Translations under genes and position numbers: made by a program
The notes under the pieces: model-generated
Database searches by the model: none
Told to the model about the DNA's origin: nothing
What the model saw: the letters and a program-made list of their open reading frames with translations, nothing else
Origin: Deltaproteobacteria bacterium
GTDB lineage: Bacteria; Desulfobacterota_B; Binatia; Bin18
Length of the DNA: 8,424 nucleotides
Assembly (NCBI GenBank): GCA_012271025.1
Contig: JAAXHF010000215.1
Span: 1-8,424 of the forward strand
Direction of reading: 5' to 3'
Shown here: positions 7,145-8,424 of the stretch, piece after piece
Layout: every line of letters starts with the position of its first letter
Position numbering within the stretch: the stretch's first letter is position 1

Positions 7145-8095
7145 CTAGGGGATCTCGAGGCTGGCAATGATCTGTTCGGCCAGTTCCAGGGCCTGGAGCC
7201 CTTCGCGGCCGCTGACGACCGGCGCGGTCCGGGTGCGCACGGCGCGCAGAAAGTCACGGATTTCTTCCTCAAGCGCGTCCTCGCCGCCCACCTCGCGTTC
7301 CTCAAAGCTCAGGTTCGGCAGACTGCCGGACGCCGTCCCGGGCTCGCGCCGGCAAATACGGATGCGGTGCTCGCCATAATCGACCACCAGATAGGTGTCG
7401 GGCTGAAAAATGCGCATTTTCCGCTCACGCTTGAGGGCGACCCGGCTGGCCGTGATATTGGCAATGCAGCCCGAGGCAAAGCGCAGGCGGACATGGGCGA
7501 TATCCGGCTCCGAGGTCAGGACCGGGACGCCAAATGCCTCGATTGAGCTGGGCTCTGAGCGGACGACGCTCAGAATCACGTCCAGATCGTGAATCATCAG
7601 ATCGCGCACCACGTCTACATCGGTGCCACGCTCCACAAAGGGCGCCACCCGCTGACATTCGATAAAGCGGGGCGTGGTCAAGATACCGCTCAACGAGCGC
7701 AGGGCCGGATTAAAGCGCTCCAGATGACCGACCTGAAGGATCCGCCCGGCTCGGGCGGCCAGCTCGACCAGTTCACGGCCTTCGGCGCCGGTGGCGGTCA
7801 GCGGTTTTTCTACCAGCACATCAACGCCTTGGGCCAGAAAATCCCGCGTAATCGCATGGTGGAGCTGGGTCGGGACGGCAATGCTCACACACTCAACCCG
7901 ACCGAACAGGTCTCGATAATCGACAAATGCCTGGGTCTGGTACTGGCTGGCCAACTCGACCGCTCTGGGCTGATCGACATCAACCACCCCGACCAGGCTG
8001 ACATCGGGCTGGGCGGTGTATTTCTGGACATGGAAACGCCCCAAATGGCCGACACCGACAACACCGACCCGCAGGGGTGCAGCGCGAGCAGTCAT
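7145..8095 (-). CDS. Gfo/Idh/MocA-family oxidoreductase (GnnA-like candidate)
   Basis: A 316-residue NAD(P)-dependent dehydrogenase. The N-terminal Rossmann domain has VGVVGVGHLGRFH (10-22), an acidic residue after beta 2 (VVDVD, 37-41), AVPTQLHH (73-80) and the family signature VLVEKPL (93-99), with the catalytic-type Lys97. The C-terminal alpha/beta domain includes QVGHLERFNPAL (121-132) and RDLMIHDLDVI (164-174), holding the family's conserved His-Asp pair. It is the first gene of the operon and directly abuts lpxB. In Acidithiobacillus, GnnA of this family (with aminotransferase GnnB) lies between lpxA and lpxB and converts UDP-GlcNAc toward the 3-amino sugar of amide-linked lipid A. A GnnA role is therefore possible, but no aminotransferase is visible here. 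Other sugar-nucleotide dehydrogenations are equally open, so I give no symbol. Family confidence is high, substrate confidence low. Confidence 0.93.
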   Translation of the reverse strand: MTARAAPLRVGVVGVGHLGRFHVQKYTAQPDVSLVGVVDVDQPRAVELASQYQTQAFVDYRDLFGRVECVSIAVPTQLHHAITRDFLAQGVDVLVEKPLTATGAEGRELVELAARAGRILQVGHLERFNPALRSLSGILTTPRFIECQRVAPFVERGTDVDVVRDLMIHDLDVILSVVRSEPSSIEAFGVPVLTSEPDIAHVRLRFASGCIANITASRVALKRERKMRIFQPDTYLVVDYGEHRIRICRREPGTASGSLPNLSFEEREVGGEDALEEEIRDFLRAVRTRTAPVVSGREGLQALELAEQIIASLEIP

Positions 8096-8161
8096 GGATT
8101 GTATCCGGCACGGCGTGGGTGGTGTGTGTTCATGGGCCTTGGGACGAACGCTGTTTCAGCC

Positions 8162-8190
8162 ACTATGGCAGGTTTTGGCCTGGAATCCAA
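8162..8190 (-). promoter_or_regulatory. candidate sigma70-type extended -10 promoter for the LPS operon
   Basis: On the minus strand, TTGGAT (8190-8185, 3 of 6 to the -35 consensus) is followed after 17 nt by CATAGT (8167-8162, 4 of 6 to the -10 consensus). The -10 is directly preceded by TGC, the extended -10 signature. Initiation near 8155 would leave a leader of about 60 nt before the oxidoreductase ATG at 8095. This is the best match I saw in the 190-bp divergent region. It is a visual match only, and promoter rules in this lineage are unknown. Confidence 0.35.
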
Positions 8191-8216
8191 TCTGCCCGGC
8201 ACGGTCTGGTAATCGC

Positions 8217-8245
8217 TTGCCCCAGGGCTGGAAACCTTCTATGTA
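8217..8245 (+). promoter_or_regulatory. weak candidate promoter for the divergent plus-strand gene
   Basis: TTGCCC (8217-8222, 4 of 6 to the -35 consensus) and TATGTA (8240-8245, 3 of 6 to the -10) are separated by 17 nt. A start near 8252 would give a leader of about 34 nt. It does not overlap the opposing candidate at 8162-8190, so the two would sit back to back. The match is weak. Confidence 0.22.
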
Positions 8246-8275
8246 TGCGGGCGTATCTGAACCCTGAGCCACGCC

Positions 8276-8281
8276 GAGGAG
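8276..8281 (+). promoter_or_regulatory. Shine-Dalgarno site for the divergent gene
   Basis: GAGGAG at 8276-8281 lies 4 nt before the ATG at 8286. It is the clearest ribosome-binding site in the window and sets the start of the right-edge gene. Most minus-strand genes lack such a site and appear to depend on translational coupling. Confidence 0.75.
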
Positions 8282-8285
8282 CCGC

Positions 8286-8424
8286 ATGGACTATCCCAAA
8301 CTCCGTCCCGTCGAAGTCTTTCCGGTTGGGGTCGAAAACGACACCCGCCTGTATATGCGTGACCCGCTGCAGTACGCGCCCCAGCCGCTGGTGTTCCCCC
8401 AGATCACCTCCTTCGTCCTCAGCC
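8286..8424 (+). CDS. probable MEMO1 / AmmeMemoRadiSam system protein B, N-terminal fragment
   Basis: From the ATG at 8286, 46 codons stay open to the window end: MDYPKLRPVEVFPVG, then VENDTRLYMRDPLQY and APQPLVFPQITSFVLS. The pattern PKLRPVE-FPV, a short strand, RDP and LVFPQ resembles my recollection of the N-terminal domain that precedes the Memo domain in AmmeMemoRadiSam system protein B homologues of deltaproteobacteria-like bacteria. The diagnostic Memo domain would lie beyond the edge, so the call rests on this short segment. The role of Memo-domain proteins in bacteria is not well defined; they often accompany an AMMECR1 protein and a radical SAM enzyme. A strong Shine-Dalgarno supports the start. 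It is divergent from, and probably unrelated to, the LPS operon. Confidence 0.6.
   Translation, partial: MDYPKLRPVEVFPVGVENDTRLYMRDPLQYAPQPLVFPQITSFVLS

Noticed and set aside
6047..7546. 499-codon open frame on the plus strand opposite lpxB and the oxidoreductase
   Set aside because: It spans the junction of two real minus-strand genes, is rich in Arg, Gly, Gln and His as expected of a shadow frame, and shows no family motif.
8105..8204. Repeated 9-mer CCGGCACGG (8105-8113 and 8196-8204) as a possible operator pair
   Set aside because: Only nine GC-rich bases, no dyad symmetry and no further copies; chance is a sufficient explanation.
1..8424. CRISPR arrays, tRNA/rRNA genes, insertion sequences, phage or defence genes
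   Set aside because: I looked for regularly spaced repeats, cloverleaf-like segments, transposase motifs and defence-type domains and saw none; coding sequence fills nearly all of the window.

Overview
This window is a compact lipid A / lipopolysaccharide inner-core cluster from a Gram-negative, GC-rich bacterium. Eight consecutive genes lie on the minus strand (about 8095 down to the left edge) with almost no space between them. One gene starts divergently on the plus strand at the right edge. The gene order (Gfo/Idh oxidoreductase, lpxB, msbA, DUF374 acyltransferase, waaA, lpxK) resembles clusters known from deltaproteobacteria-like lineages (the former Deltaproteobacteria, Binatota, Tectomicrobia and relatives). 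That placement is inferred from gene order and family resemblance; no phylogenetic marker is present.

Layout in transcription order on the minus strand: a Gfo/Idh/MocA NAD(P)-dependent oxidoreductase (8095-7145); lpxB, lipid A disaccharide synthase (7144-5930); msbA, lipid A flippase (5933-4203); a DUF374 lysophospholipid acyltransferase-like protein (about 4237-3524) that probably adds a secondary acyl chain; waaA/kdtA, Kdo transferase (3515-2223); lpxK, lipid A 4'-kinase (2216-1041); a class I SAM methyltransferase with an unusual nucleotide-binding motif (1071-337); and the N-terminal third of a GT9 heptosyltransferase (332 to beyond position 1). Neighbours either overlap (4 nt lpxB/msbA, 31 nt lpxK/methyltransferase, about 35 nt msbA/acyltransferase) or are 0-8 nt apart, so a single translationally coupled transcript is likely.

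The products form a near-continuous pathway. LpxB makes the tetraacyl disaccharide-1-phosphate, LpxK phosphorylates it, WaaA adds Kdo, the acyltransferase completes acylation, the heptosyltransferase begins the heptose core, and MsbA flips the product across the inner membrane. The oxidoreductase may modify the amino sugar (GnnA-like) or another LPS sugar.

The 190-bp divergent region (8096-8285) holds a plausible extended -10 promoter for the operon and a weaker promoter plus a strong Shine-Dalgarno site for the plus-strand gene, which looks like the N-terminal domain of a MEMO1 / AmmeMemoRadiSam system protein B. No tRNA, rRNA, CRISPR array, insertion sequence or phage gene was seen.

Most of the window is conventional. 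The points most worth following up are the orphan Gfo/Idh enzyme beside lpxB, the DUF374 acyltransferase as the only secondary acyltransferase seen, the degenerate motif I of the methyltransferase, and a perfect 14-bp inverted repeat inside the tail of lpxK just upstream of the methyltransferase start.
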